A stretch of DNA of 64,000 nt, taken from assembly GCA_910586225.1 (NCBI GenBank), contig CAJUIL010000015.1, positions 20,382-84,381 on the forward strand, written 5' to 3'. This DNA is from an uncultured Eubacterium sp. (GTDB taxonomy: Bacteria; Bacillota; Clostridia; Lachnospirales; Lachnospiraceae). Under the pieces are notes generated by a model, which saw only the letters and a list, made by a program, of their open reading frames with translations, had not been told where the DNA came from and did no database searches. Every line of letters starts with the position of its first letter. Position 1 is the stretch's first letter. This document shows positions 34,901 through 42,594 of the stretch, piece by piece. The translations under genes were made by a program, and so were the position numbers.

Positions 34901-34939
34901 CAGATCGAAGCGTATAAGATGGTGGAAGTGCCTCGTTAA
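31919..34939 (+). CDS. infB: Translation initiation factor IF-2
   Basis: GTPase that places initiator tRNA on the ribosome. The 1006 residues are long for IF-2 because of a large disordered, charged N-terminal part (about 50-420) that contains five copies of a ten-residue (D/E)RGDRQDR-type repeat. The N-terminal 'IHELAKELKI' and internal 'ITLPEHMTIRELADKMKV' segments are IF2-N domains. The GTPase begins near 510 with G1 'GHVDHGKTS' (about 516-524), then 'DTPGHEAF' and 'NKIDKP', and domains II-IV follow intact. GGAGGTAA precedes the ATG. Confidence 0.96.
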   Translation: MAKQKIHELAKELKIASKVIVDYMNKKTKDKDKRFTPSNALEEAEAADIKANLDTLVKADSAYKETAAQSRQQDAKAGQPPKQDAKAPQAKQQDAKAASKEGEARPKKKSSITAVFNAQYSKQNRRQNGNGNRGNKSAGERGDRPNRERGQRTVKPAERPHIPIRPNADRPNYDRASAHVPDDEIVKPVPEKTDNKNKPDNRQERTNRPERVSDRGDRQDRAAERGDRQDRANDRGDRQDRVTDRGDRQDRANDRGDRQTGGRGGQRGQSGGVRAMSGQKQSGGARTNARSERGQNDRGGRNAGFEQKGEKNHSNNRANSGNNYGDKNGSRVGSNRQKEFKGKLEQNINRFHKDSVKTSSEEIAKEGRDNRSRDNNRKKNNNNKDFDRFGGKKQERYVNLEKTSGHKKKNQTPVQNAPKEEDAIRSITLPEHMTIRELADKMKVQPSVIVKKLFLKGTMVTVNQEIDYEHAEEIALEFNCIAEPEEKIDVIAELLKEDAEDESKMVSRPPVVCVMGHVDHGKTSLLDAIRDTRVTDKEAGGITQAIGAYMVKCNGENITFLDTPGHEAFTAMRMRGANSTDIAILVVAADDGVMPQTVEAINHAKAAGIEIIVAVNKIDKPNANIERVKQELSEHELIPEDWGGSTIFVPVSAHTKEGIEQLLEMILLTAEVLELKANPKRNARGVVIEAKLDKGRGAVATVLVQKGTLKVGQPVACGSSFGKVRAMIDDKGRNVKDARPSMPVEILGLSSVPDAGETFVVCGSEKEARNFSETYISESKEKLLEETRSRMSLDDLFSQIQSGNVKELNIIVKADVQGSVEAVRQSLQKLSNEEVVVKIIHGGVGSVNESDVNLASASNAIIIGFNVRPDPVAKATAEREGVDIRLYKVIYSAIEDVSAAMKGMLDPIFEEKVLGHAEVRQIFKASGIGNIAGSYILDGIFERGCKCRITRDGEQIYEGALASLKRFKDDVKEVKTGFECGLVFEGFNDIAEFDQIEAYKMVEVPR
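32558..32695 (+). repeat. Tandem 30-base repeats inside infB
   Basis: Four and a half units of 30 bases encode DRGDRQDRxx / ERGDRQDRxx. The units differ at silent positions, so the repeat is not brand new. It lies in the disordered N-terminal region of IF-2. Confidence 0.85.
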
Positions 34940-35002
34940 GTGTGAAGGCAGCGTAACAGTGCAGGCTCAAAGCTGTTGCAAAGCAGTAAAGAGGTATGGA
35001 AA

Positions 35003-35434
35003 ATGAGAAAAAACAGTATAAAAAATACACGTATCAACGAAGAGGTGTTAAGGCGGCTGAGTGAGATCATCCGCGGCAGCATCAAGGACCCGCGCATCAA
35101 TCCGATGACGAGTGTTGTTTCTGTAGAGGTGGCGCCGGATCTGAAGACGTGCAAGGCATACGTCAGCGTGCTTGGAGACGAACAGTCGCAAAAGGATACG
35201 CTGGCGGGCTTAAGGAGCGCAGAGGGCTATATTCGCCGCAGCCTGGCGCAGAGCGCGAACCTGCGCCATACGCCGCAGATAACCTTTATTATCGACCAGT
35301 CGATCGCATACGGTGTTAATATGTCGCATCTGATCGACCGGATCCAGAAAAAGGAGCAGCAGGCAGCGCCTGACGAACAAAGCCAGCAAACAGGCGGGAC
35401 GGAAGATAAGACGGCAGGAGAGGAAGAGGCATGA
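35003..35434 (+). CDS. rbfA: Ribosome-binding factor A
   Basis: A KH-fold protein that binds immature 30S subunits. The 143 residues show 'RINEEVLRRLSEIIRG-IKDPRI' and 'MTSVVSVEVAPDLKTCKAYVSV' plus 'RHTPQITFIID'. The ATG at 35003 follows AGAGGTATGG; an earlier in-frame start at 34976 is less likely. The last 20 residues are a Gln/Glu-rich tail. It overlaps nrnA by four bases. Confidence 0.92.
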   Translation: MRKNSIKNTRINEEVLRRLSEIIRGSIKDPRINPMTSVVSVEVAPDLKTCKAYVSVLGDEQSQKDTLAGLRSAEGYIRRSLAQSANLRHTPQITFIIDQSIAYGVNMSHLIDRIQKKEQQAAPDEQSQQTGGTEDKTAGEEEA

Positions 35435-36435
35435 TCAAGAGTTTGGATGAGCAGCTTTCGGGAGTCCGTCATGTGGCGGTTGCAGGCCATGTGAAGCCGG
35501 ACGGGGACTGTATCGGTTCCTGTCTGGCGACCTATAACTATATCCGGGATTATTATCCAGAGATACAGATCCAGTTGTTTTTAGAGCCAATTCCGAATAT
35601 TTTTAAATTCCTGCCGCGGGCGCAGGAGATCATCAGCGATATGGACACGTTGCCGTGCCCGGACCTTCTGATTGTACAGGACTGCGGAGACGCGGGCCGG
35701 CTGGGCAGGGCGGCGGGACTGATCGCAAACGCAAAGCGCGTCATCTGCATTGACCATCATATCAGCAATACGGGGTTTGGCGACGACAGCAGGATCGTGC
35801 CGACGGCAAGCTCGACCTCGGAGCTGGTTTTTGGCCTGCTAGATCGGGAGCGGATCACAAGGCCGATCGCTGCGTGCATTTATACGGGGATTATTCATGA
35901 CACAGGGCTGTTCCAGTATTCGTGCACTTCGCCGGAAACGATGCGTATCGCTGCTTTTTTAATGGAAAAAGGGATTGATTTTTCTGGTATTGCAGATCGG
36001 ACCTATGTGCAAAAGACATATGAGCAAAACCAGATTTTAGCAAAGGCGATCCAAAAAAGCAGGCTGCATCTTGATGGAGCCTGTATTTCTTCGGTTATTA
36101 CGTCTGAGGATATGCAGGAGTGCTGTGTTCTGCCGAAGCATCTGGAGGGCATTGTATCCCAGCTTCGTTCGACAAAGGGCGTAGAAGCCGCGGTATTTTT
36201 TTATCCGAAGGATGAAGGCGCGGAGAAAAAGGAATATAAGATCAGCTTTCGCTCTGGATCAGACGCGGTTAATGTTGCGAAGATCGCTGCTCATTTCGGC
36301 GGCGGCGGGCATATCCGCGCAGCCGGGGCGTCTGCCAGCCTGCAGCCTGAGGAATGCCTGGAGCAGATTTTGGGAATGGTCGCTAAGCAGCTGGAGCTAA
36401 GCAAGCGCGATACAGAAACGGAGCGGCAGCCATGA
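35431..36435 (+). CDS. nrnA: DHH/DHHA1 phosphoesterase NrnA (nanoRNase / pAp phosphatase)
   Basis: Degrades short RNA oligonucleotides and 3',5'-pAp. The 334 residues include 'HVKPDGDCIGS', 'QDCGD', the DHH motif at residues 108-110 ('IDHHISN') and, in the C-terminal DHHA1 domain, 'FGGGGHIRAAGAS'. It overlaps rbfA and truB by four bases each (ATGA), as in other Firmicutes. Confidence 0.94.
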   Translation: MIKSLDEQLSGVRHVAVAGHVKPDGDCIGSCLATYNYIRDYYPEIQIQLFLEPIPNIFKFLPRAQEIISDMDTLPCPDLLIVQDCGDAGRLGRAAGLIANAKRVICIDHHISNTGFGDDSRIVPTASSTSELVFGLLDRERITRPIAACIYTGIIHDTGLFQYSCTSPETMRIAAFLMEKGIDFSGIADRTYVQKTYEQNQILAKAIQKSRLHLDGACISSVITSEDMQECCVLPKHLEGIVSQLRSTKGVEAAVFFYPKDEGAEKKEYKISFRSGSDAVNVAKIAAHFGGGGHIRAAGASASLQPEECLEQILGMVAKQLELSKRDTETERQP

Positions 36436-37379
36436 CAGCTATGAACGGGATTTTAAATGTATATAAGGAAAAGGGATATACGTCGCACGATGTAGTGGCA
36501 AAGCTGCGGCGCATTTGCGGTCAGAAAAAAATTGGGCATACCGGAACGCTTGACCCGGATGCAGAGGGCGTGCTGCCTGTCTGTCTGGGTACGGCGACAA
36601 AGGTCTGCGAGCTGCTTACGGAGAAAGATAAGGTGTATGAGGCCGTCCTGCTGCTTGGTAAAGAAACCGATACACAAGACAGCAGCGGAACGGTGCTGCG
36701 TGAGTCCGCGCAGCTTCCGGCTAAAACGGAGATCGAAAAAGCGGTTTTACATTATAAAGGAACCTACAAACAGATTCCGCCGATGTATTCCGCGCTCAAG
36801 GTGAACGGAAAAAAGCTGTGCGATCTGGCAAGAGAAGGCATTGAAGTCGAGCGGAAGGCAAGGGAAGTCCATATTTATGAAATCGAGATTTTATGGCTGC
36901 GTCCGCCGCGCGCCGGGCTGCGCGTGCATTGCTCCAAGGGAACTTATATCCGTACGCTCTGTCATGATATCGGGCAAGAGCTCGGCTGCGGCGCCTGCAT
37001 GGACGAGCTGCTGCGCACAAGGACTGGTATCTTTGCGCTGCAGGATGCATGGAAGCTGGGACAGATCGAGCAGCTGGCAAAGGAAATGCGGCTGCAGGAT
37101 ATCCTGCTTCCTGTTGACCAGCTGTTTTGCTCGTATCCGAGGGCGGAAGTGAAAGCACAATTTCACAAAATGCTCCAAAACGGCAATCGTCTCCCAAAAC
37201 AGGCAATGGTTACCAAACAGGAAGCGGACAGCGCGGACAGGCTGCGCGTTTATATAGGAGAGCTGTTTTATGGCATTTACGCATTTGATGAAGCGCGCGG
37301 CGATTACCGCCCGGTGAAAATATTTGGGCAGGGAAGCGCGGCCGATATACAGCAGAAGAAACGGGGGAGCAGCGCATGA
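36432..37379 (+). CDS. truB: tRNA pseudouridine-55 synthase TruB
   Basis: Makes pseudouridine 55 in the T-arm of tRNAs. The 315 residues contain 'GILNVYKEKGYTSHDVV', the catalytic 'GTLDPDAEGVLPVCLG' (Asp near residue 41), 'KQIPPMYSALKVNGKKLCDLAREG' (in part) and 'SKGTYIRTLCHDIG'. A second ATG nine bases in gives the more usual N-terminus and is an equal candidate. It overlaps both neighbours by four bases. Confidence 0.95.
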   Translation: MTAMNGILNVYKEKGYTSHDVVAKLRRICGQKKIGHTGTLDPDAEGVLPVCLGTATKVCELLTEKDKVYEAVLLLGKETDTQDSSGTVLRESAQLPAKTEIEKAVLHYKGTYKQIPPMYSALKVNGKKLCDLAREGIEVERKAREVHIYEIEILWLRPPRAGLRVHCSKGTYIRTLCHDIGQELGCGACMDELLRTRTGIFALQDAWKLGQIEQLAKEMRLQDILLPVDQLFCSYPRAEVKAQFHKMLQNGNRLPKQAMVTKQEADSADRLRVYIGELFYGIYAFDEARGDYRPVKIFGQGSAADIQQKKRGSSA

Positions 37380-38287
37380 GATACGAAAAGGATTTTTTGC
37401 ATCTGCAGCTTTCTGAACCGACTGTGCTTACCCTTGGAAAATTTGACGGCTTGCACCGCGGGCATGAGCTGTTAATGGAATCTATATTTGAAAAAGCGCG
37501 CGAAGGGCTTAAGGCAGCTGTGTTTACGTTTGATATCCCGCCCGCGCAGGCAGCGGGAACCGAGGTAAAGGTCATTACGACGAATGAGGAAAAAAAGCGT
37601 CTGTTTGCGCAGCGGGGCGTGGATTATCTGATCGAGTGCCCGTTTACAAAAGAAATGATGCAGATGGAAGCAGAGAGCTTTATAAAAGAAATCGTGACGC
37701 GGCTTTGTGTAAAATGGATCGTCGTAGGCACGGATTTTCATTTTGGACATAACCGCAGAGGGGATTACCATATACTGCAGCAGTATGCGGGGGATTATGG
37801 ATATCGGGTTCGGGTCGTACAGAAAATGCAGTACCAGGGGCGGGATATCAGCAGTACTTATATCCGGGAGGCGCTGCAAAAGGGCAGCTTGGAATTTGCC
37901 AACGAGCTTCTCGGTTATCCGTATTTTATCCGCGGGCGGATCATTCACGGCAACCAAGTCGGCAGGACGATCGGATTTCCAACGATCAATATCCAGCCGC
38001 CGCAGCAGAAGCTTTTGCCGCCGTTTGGCGTCTACGTTTCCAAGATCCATCTGGACGGCAAGCAATACGGAGGCATTACAAATATCGGCAAAAAGCCGAC
38101 GATCCATGGAGATTACCCGCCAGGGGCAGAGACATACATTTATGACTTTGATGGGGACGTCTATGAAAAGACAGCGAAAGTGGAGCTGCTGCATTTTGAA
38201 CGTCCGGAAATGAAGTTTGACGGGATCGAGGCATTGAAACAGCAGTTGGAAAAAGACATTGCTTATGGGAGAAAATACCTTTCGTAA
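37376..38287 (+). CDS. ribF: Bifunctional riboflavin kinase/FAD synthetase
   Basis: Converts riboflavin to FMN and FAD. The 303 residues have the N-terminal nucleotidyltransferase ('LGKFDGLHRGHELL', 'VGTDFHFGHNRRGD', 'SSTYIREAL') and the C-terminal kinase domain ('GRTIGFPTINI', 'FGVYVS', 'TNIGKKPT'). It is the last gene of the nusA operon, starting inside the truB stop, and is followed by a new promoter. Confidence 0.95.
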   Translation: MRYEKDFLHLQLSEPTVLTLGKFDGLHRGHELLMESIFEKAREGLKAAVFTFDIPPAQAAGTEVKVITTNEEKKRLFAQRGVDYLIECPFTKEMMQMEAESFIKEIVTRLCVKWIVVGTDFHFGHNRRGDYHILQQYAGDYGYRVRVVQKMQYQGRDISSTYIREALQKGSLEFANELLGYPYFIRGRIIHGNQVGRTIGFPTINIQPPQQKLLPPFGVYVSKIHLDGKQYGGITNIGKKPTIHGDYPPGAETYIYDFDGDVYEKTAKVELLHFERPEMKFDGIEALKQQLEKDIAYGRKYLS

Positions 38288-38316
38288 ATTTTTATTACAA
38301 AATTATTACAACGCCG

Positions 38317-38345
38317 TTGACAGTGATAGGTGATATTGCTATAAT
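38317..38345 (+). promoter_or_regulatory. Consensus sigma-A promoter of the NlpC/P60 gene
   Basis: TTGACA (38317-38322), a 17-base spacer and TATAAT (38340-38345), both hexamers perfect. It leaves a leader of about 165 bases before the start codon. Confidence 0.88.
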
Positions 38346-38381
38346 GTAACCTGATATAGGAAACAGGTTATAAAATCATTT

Positions 38382-38426
38382 CAGAATTGTTACTAAATTA
38401 GAATTGTTAGTAATCAGAATCGTTAC
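38382..38426 (+). repeat. Three imperfect AGAATTGTTAC motifs in the NlpC gene leader
   Basis: CAGAATTGTTAC (38382-38393), AGAATTGTTAG (38400-38410) and CAGAATCGTTAC (38415-38426) recur in the same orientation. They resemble the CTGAACTGTTAC end of the dispersed repeat family. They may be a regulatory array or a repeat scar. Confidence 0.4.
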
Positions 38427-38517
38427 AAAAAGAAAGCTTATTATCTAGAAAGAAAAATCTGGCGCCAATCGGCGGCAGCTAAAAAACAACGGACAAGTAT
38501 ATTTGCGGGAGGAAAAA

Positions 38518-39633
38518 ATGAAATCCAGATTTATAAAATTCGGAGCAATTTTTATGACAGCGGTAACAGCGATCATTGGTGCGGGCGCAGCGTCTGTGCA
38601 GGCGTCACCGATCCGTGCGGGCGTCGGCGCGGTTATGGCGGAATATTTGCATGAAAGCGCAAAGGCTTCCATGCTGGCCAAGGCGGACAGCGGCAGGCAG
38701 ACGGTTGCAAAGGCTGTGCAGACCGCACAGACAGAAGCTTCCCAGAATAAAAAAAGGTCGAAAAGCGCTAAAAATAGCGAAGCTGCACAGGACGGAACGA
38801 TCTGCGGTTATACAAACCTCGGCATTGCCAATGTCAGCAATTATTTGAATGTACGCCAAAAGGCGGGCGAGGATGAAAAGATCGTCGGCAAGTTGCCGGC
38901 GGATGCAGGCTGCGAGATTTTAGACGAAAAAGACGGCTGGTACCATATCCGTTCCGGAAAGGTCAGCGGCTACGTGCGTGCGGATTATATCATTACCGGA
39001 GACAAAGCAAAACAAATGGCTGAAAAGCTGAAAAAAACAATGGCTACGGTCAATACGCTGACCGTATATATCCGGGAAAAACCGAATACGGACTGCACGA
39101 TCCTCACGATCGTAACGACAGACGAGGAGCTGGAGGTTGTAGAAGAAGGCGACGAATGGATTGAAATAAAGCTGGATGATGAAAATGGCTTTGTAAACGC
39201 GCAGTATGTGAATCTTTCCGAAGAGCTGAAAAAGGCAATGCCTTATACGGAAGCGGAAAGAAGCGCAGAAGTGCCGGATACAAAATATTCGCTTGTGCAG
39301 ACTGCGTTAAGCTATGTCGGCGGCCGTTATGTCTGGGGCGGGGCAAGCCTGACAAACGGTGTGGACTGCTCTGGCTTTACGATGCAGATCATGGCGAAAT
39401 ACGGCGTTTATCTGCCGCATTCGTCCAGAGGGCAGGCAGGATACGGCAGAAGTGTCAGTACCTCTGAGCTGCAGCCGGGCGATCTGATCTTTTATGGCAG
39501 CGGCAGCTCGATCAGCCATGTCGCTATTTATATCGGCAACGGGCAGATCGTGCACGCAAGCAACAGCCGCGACGGCATTAAGGTATCCAATGCCTTTTAC
39601 CGCACGCCGATCTGCTGCAGACGGATGTTTTAG
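38518..39633 (+). CDS. Secreted cell-wall hydrolase with SH3 domains and an NlpC/P60 domain
   Basis: The 371-residue product has a signal peptide (basic start, hydrophobic run, 'VQAS' near residue 28). Two bacterial SH3-type domains follow (about 100-160 and 175-235; 'YLNVRQKAGEDEKIVGKL', 'TVYIREKPNTDCTIL'). The C-terminal NlpC/P60 domain has catalytic Cys near 284 ('VDCSGFT'), His near 334 ('SHVAIYIG') and His near 346. It should cut peptidoglycan stem peptides outside the cell. GGGAGGAA precedes the ATG. A consensus promoter and a long leader suggest strong, possibly regulated expression. No known riboswitch was recognised. Confidence 0.92.
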   Translation: MKSRFIKFGAIFMTAVTAIIGAGAASVQASPIRAGVGAVMAEYLHESAKASMLAKADSGRQTVAKAVQTAQTEASQNKKRSKSAKNSEAAQDGTICGYTNLGIANVSNYLNVRQKAGEDEKIVGKLPADAGCEILDEKDGWYHIRSGKVSGYVRADYIITGDKAKQMAEKLKKTMATVNTLTVYIREKPNTDCTILTIVTTDEELEVVEEGDEWIEIKLDDENGFVNAQYVNLSEELKKAMPYTEAERSAEVPDTKYSLVQTALSYVGGRYVWGGASLTNGVDCSGFTMQIMAKYGVYLPHSSRGQAGYGRSVSTSELQPGDLIFYGSGSSISHVAIYIGNGQIVHASNSRDGIKVSNAFYRTPICCRRMF

Positions 39634-39634
39634 C

Positions 39635-39667
39635 AGGTAACAGTTCAGCTTGCCTGAACTGTTACCT
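39635..39667 (+). repeat. Minimal copy of the dispersed repeat (perfect inverted repeat)
   Basis: AGGTAACAGTTCAG (39635-39648) and CTGAACTGTTACCT (39654-39667) form a 14-base perfect stem with a 5-base loop directly after the NlpC stop codon. It consists of just the two ends of the repeat family and may act as a terminator. Confidence 0.7.
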
Positions 39668-39705
39668 ATGTTTTGCAGGATAGGTTATATTTTCTAAAAA
39701 AACAG

Positions 39706-39734
39706 TTTACAGAAACTAGCAGATATGCTATATT
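39706..39734 (+). promoter_or_regulatory. Sigma-A promoter of rpsO
   Basis: TTTACA (39706-39711), a 17-base spacer and TATATT (39729-39734). The start would be near 39741, where the leader stem begins. Confidence 0.75.
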
Positions 39735-39740
39735 AGATAG

Positions 39741-39798
39741 GCATGAGTAAGCCCATATTCGGTAGATGGACGCTCCGACCTTTTACTGAGTATCATGC
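39741..39798 (+). promoter_or_regulatory. Structured leader of rpsO, possible S15 binding site
   Basis: GCATGA (39741-39746) can pair with TCATGC (39793-39798), enclosing a hairpin GGT-agat-GGA-cgc-TCC-g-ACC (39761-39780). S15 is known to repress its own mRNA through leader structures in several bacteria; the same role here is inferred. Confidence 0.45.
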
Positions 39799-39835
39799 AA
39801 TCAGGGCGATTATAAAATAAATGGAGGACAGTTTC

Positions 39836-40102
39836 ATGTTATCAAAGGAAAAGAAAGAAGCAATCATCAAAGAGTACGGCAACAAGCCTGGCGATACCGG
39901 TTCACCGGAAGTACAGATCGCGTTGCTGACCGAGCGTATCAACGAGCTGACCGAGCATCTGAAAGTTAACCAGAAGGACCATCATTCCAGAAGAGGTCTG
40001 CTGAAAATGGTTGGACAGAGAAGAGGTCTGCTGGCTTATTTGAAAAAGAGCGATATTGAAAGATATCGTACCTTGATTAAGCGTCTGGGATTAAGAAAAT
40101 AA
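39836..40102 (+). CDS. rpsO: 30S ribosomal protein S15
   Basis: The 88-residue protein binds 16S rRNA helix 22 early in 30S assembly. It has the hallmark 'GDTGSPEVQIALLTERI-LTEHL', 'KDHHSRRGLL-MVGQRR-LL-YL' and 'RYRTLI--LGLRK' segments. GGAGGA precedes the ATG at 39836. It has its own promoter, leader and terminator and precedes pnp, an order conserved across bacteria. Confidence 0.97.
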   Translation: MLSKEKKEAIIKEYGNKPGDTGSPEVQIALLTERINELTEHLKVNQKDHHSRRGLLKMVGQRRGLLAYLKKSDIERYRTLIKRLGLRK

Positions 40103-40113
40103 TTTTGTATGGA

Positions 40114-40140
40114 AAGAGCGGAGTTTTTCCGCTCTTTTTT
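40114..40140 (+). terminator. Rho-independent terminator after rpsO
   Basis: AAGAGCGGA (40114-40122) pairs with TCCGCTCTT (40128-40136), followed by T residues. Confidence 0.88.
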
Positions 40141-40190
40141 AAGAAAAAATAGTAGCGGCGCCAGAGTGATCGAAGCAGCTGCCAAAATAT

Positions 40191-40252
40191 GGTTGGGGTG
40201 TTAAAAGGAAGCTGCCGGATGTGTCCGGCGTTTTCCTTCTGACACCCAAACC
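40191..40252 (+). promoter_or_regulatory. Long leader hairpin of pnp
   Basis: A 62-base stem-loop: GGTT-GGGGTGT (40191-40201) with ACACCC-AACC (40242-40252), an inner AAGGAA / TTCCTT, and a tip GCCGGA-TGTG-TCCGGC (40214-40229). It ends 28 bases before the start codon and has no T run, so it is more likely a processing or autoregulatory site than a terminator. Leader cleavage is how E. coli pnp controls itself; the parallel here is inferred. Confidence 0.65.
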
Positions 40253-40279
40253 AAGGAAAGGAAAAGAAGGAGAAAAGAA

Positions 40280-42373
40280 ATGTATAAAAGTTATTCTATG
40301 GAAATCGGCGGAAAGACGCTTACAGTGGACATCGGCCGTGTGTGCGCGCAGGCAAACGGCGCGGCGCTGTTAAAATACGGCGAGACGACCGTGCTTTCCA
40401 CCGCGACCGCATCTGAAAAACCAAGAGATGGGATTGATTTTTTCCCGTTAAGTGTAGAATATGAAGAAAAGCAGTACGCAGTAGGCAAAATTCCTGGAGG
40501 ATTCAACAAGCGTGAGGGCAAGGCGTCTGAAAATGCGATCTTGACGTCCCGTGTCATTGACCGTCCGATGCGTCCGCTGTTCCCAAAGGACTACCGCAAC
40601 GATGTTACGCTGAACAATATGGTTATGAGCGTGGATCCACAGTGCCGCCCGGAAATTACGGCGATGCTTGGCGCGGCGATCGCAGCCAGCATTTCCGATA
40701 TTCCGTTTTGCGGCCCTTGCGCTATGACGCAGCTTGGTATGGTGGACGGGCAGCTGATCGTCAATCCGTCCCAGCAGGAATGGGATGAGGGAGATCTGCA
40801 GCTGACAGTAGCGTCTACGATGGAAAAGGTGATCATGATCGAGGCAGGCGCGAATGAGATTCCAGAAGAAAAAATGCTGGAAGCGATTTATATGGCGCAT
40901 GATATTAATCAGACGATCAACGCGTTTATCAACCGACTTGTGGAGGAGGTCGGCAAGCCGAAGCATGAGTATACAAGCTGCGCGATCCCGCAGGAGATGT
41001 TTGAGACGATGAAAGGCATCGTAACGCCGCAGGAGATGGAAGAGGCGGTATTTACCGACCAGAAGCAGGTACGCGAGGAAAATATCCGTAAGATCACAGA
41101 AAAATTTGAAGAAGCGTTTGCAGATAACGAGGAGTGGCTGGCTGTGCTTGGCGAGGCTGTTTACCAATACCAGAAAAAGACCGTCCGCAAGATGATCTTA
41201 AAAGACCGCAAACGTCCGGACGGGCGTGCGATCGACCAGATACGTCCGCTGGCAGCGGAAATCGACCTGATCCCGCGTGTGCATGGCTCCGCGATGTTTA
41301 CGCGCGGACAGACGCAGATCTGTGATATCGTTACGCTGGCTCCGATGTCAGAAGTGCAGAAGGTAGACGGCTTAGATGAAAATATTGTGCAGAAACGGTA
41401 TATGCACCATTATAATTTCCCGTCCTATTCCGTAGGCGAGACGAAGCCGTCCAGAGGGCCGGGACGCCGGGAGATCGGTCATGGCGCGCTTGCGGAAAAA
41501 GCGCTGATCCCAGTGCTGCCGTCGGTAGAGGAATTTCCGTATGCGATCCGTGCGGTATCCGAGACGTTTGAATCCAACGGCTCTACCTCTATGGCTTCGA
41601 CCTGCGCGTCCTGCCTGTCCCTGATGGCAGCCGGAGTGCCGATCAAAAAGATGGTGGCAGGTATTTCCTGCGGACTTGTCACAGGCGATACGGACGACGA
41701 TTATGTAGTATTGACGGATATTCAGGGCTTGGAGGATTTCTTTGGTGATATGGATTTTAAGGTGACCGGAACGCATGACGGCATCACAGCGATCCAGATG
41801 GACATTAAGATCCACGGACTGACCCGCCCGATCGTGGAAGAGGCGATCGCACGTACAAGGGAAGCAAGGCTTTATATTATGGACGAGGTAATGTCCAAGG
41901 CAATCGCAGAGCCACGAAAAGAAGTCGCACCGCTTGCGCCGAAGATCATCCAGATCCAGATCGATCCGATGAAGATTGGCGATGTTGTCGGACAGCGGGG
42001 CAAGACGATCAACGAGATCATTGAGCGTACCGGAGTCCGCATAGACATCAGCGACGACGGCTCCGTATCGATCTGCGGTACAGACCGCGCGATGATGGAC
42101 AAGGCTGTGGAAATGATTCAGATCATTACGACGAATTTCGAAGAAGGCCAGATCTTTAAGGGCAAAGTTATCAGTATCAAAGAGTTCGGCGCATTTATTG
42201 AGTTTGCGCCTGGCAAGGAAGGCATGGTGCATATTTCCAAGATCACAAAAGGAAGGATCAATCATGTGGAGGATGTGCTGACACTTGGTGATATGGTGAC
42301 CGTTGTATGCCTTGGAAAGGATAAGATGGGACGCATCGGCTTTAGTATGAAGGATGTGCCAAAGGATAAATAG
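40280..42373 (+). CDS. pnp: Polyribonucleotide nucleotidyltransferase (PNPase)
   Basis: Phosphorolytic 3'-to-5' exoribonuclease for mRNA decay. The 697 residues contain two RNase PH-like halves (about 1-210 and 300-545), a KH domain ('IGDVVGQRGKTINEI', about 560-610) and an S1 domain ('GKVISIKEFGAFIEF', about 625-690). Conserved 'FPLSVEYEEKQYAVGKIPGGF' (in part) and 'STSMASTCASCLSLM' mark the catalytic cores. AAGGAGA precedes the ATG. A long leader hairpin lies immediately upstream. Confidence 0.97.
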   Translation: MYKSYSMEIGGKTLTVDIGRVCAQANGAALLKYGETTVLSTATASEKPRDGIDFFPLSVEYEEKQYAVGKIPGGFNKREGKASENAILTSRVIDRPMRPLFPKDYRNDVTLNNMVMSVDPQCRPEITAMLGAAIAASISDIPFCGPCAMTQLGMVDGQLIVNPSQQEWDEGDLQLTVASTMEKVIMIEAGANEIPEEKMLEAIYMAHDINQTINAFINRLVEEVGKPKHEYTSCAIPQEMFETMKGIVTPQEMEEAVFTDQKQVREENIRKITEKFEEAFADNEEWLAVLGEAVYQYQKKTVRKMILKDRKRPDGRAIDQIRPLAAEIDLIPRVHGSAMFTRGQTQICDIVTLAPMSEVQKVDGLDENIVQKRYMHHYNFPSYSVGETKPSRGPGRREIGHGALAEKALIPVLPSVEEFPYAIRAVSETFESNGSTSMASTCASCLSLMAAGVPIKKMVAGISCGLVTGDTDDDYVVLTDIQGLEDFFGDMDFKVTGTHDGITAIQMDIKIHGLTRPIVEEAIARTREARLYIMDEVMSKAIAEPRKEVAPLAPKIIQIQIDPMKIGDVVGQRGKTINEIIERTGVRIDISDDGSVSICGTDRAMMDKAVEMIQIITTNFEEGQIFKGKVISIKEFGAFIEFAPGKEGMVHISKITKGRINHVEDVLTLGDMVTVVCLGKDKMGRIGFSMKDVPKDK

Positions 42374-42401
42374 ACGCTGAAAGATAATAGAAGCGGATAC
42401 G

Positions 42402-42442
42402 AAAAAAACCGGAAATGCACGGTGTGCACTTCCGGTTTTTTC
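42402..42442. terminator. Bidirectional terminator between pnp and the MutS-like gene
   Basis: ACCGGAA-TGCAC and GTGCA-TTCCGGT form a stem flanked by an A run and a T run, so it can stop both convergent transcripts. Confidence 0.88.
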
Positions 42443-42575
42443 GTAACAGTTCAGACAAGGTGACCTGTTACCTGCAAAAATCCATTGAAAATCGCTTCGC
42501 GATGGGATTTTTGCACTCCTGAATCATGTTCTTACGGTCTTTGCGGCAGGCTGCAAAGACCTGCCTGCTGTTACG
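42443..42575 (-). repeat. Dispersed repeat family, copy D (MITE-like, three hairpins)
   Basis: Nearly identical to copy C at 12085-12219, with a stretch of more than 60 bases unchanged in the middle and compensating changes in the outer stems. It begins GTAACAGTTCAG and ends CTGTTACG. It lies between pnp and the convergent MutS-like gene. Confidence 0.85.
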
Positions 42576-42594
42576 TTTTTTCGTACGCAAAGAA

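Noticed and set aside
38346..38517. Riboswitch (c-di-AMP type) before the NlpC/P60 gene
   Set aside because: The leader is long and such genes often carry one, but the conserved core motifs were not found.
41372..42265. Minus-strand open frame of 297 codons
   Set aside because: Antisense to pnp; His/Arg/Asp-rich shadow without ribosome site.
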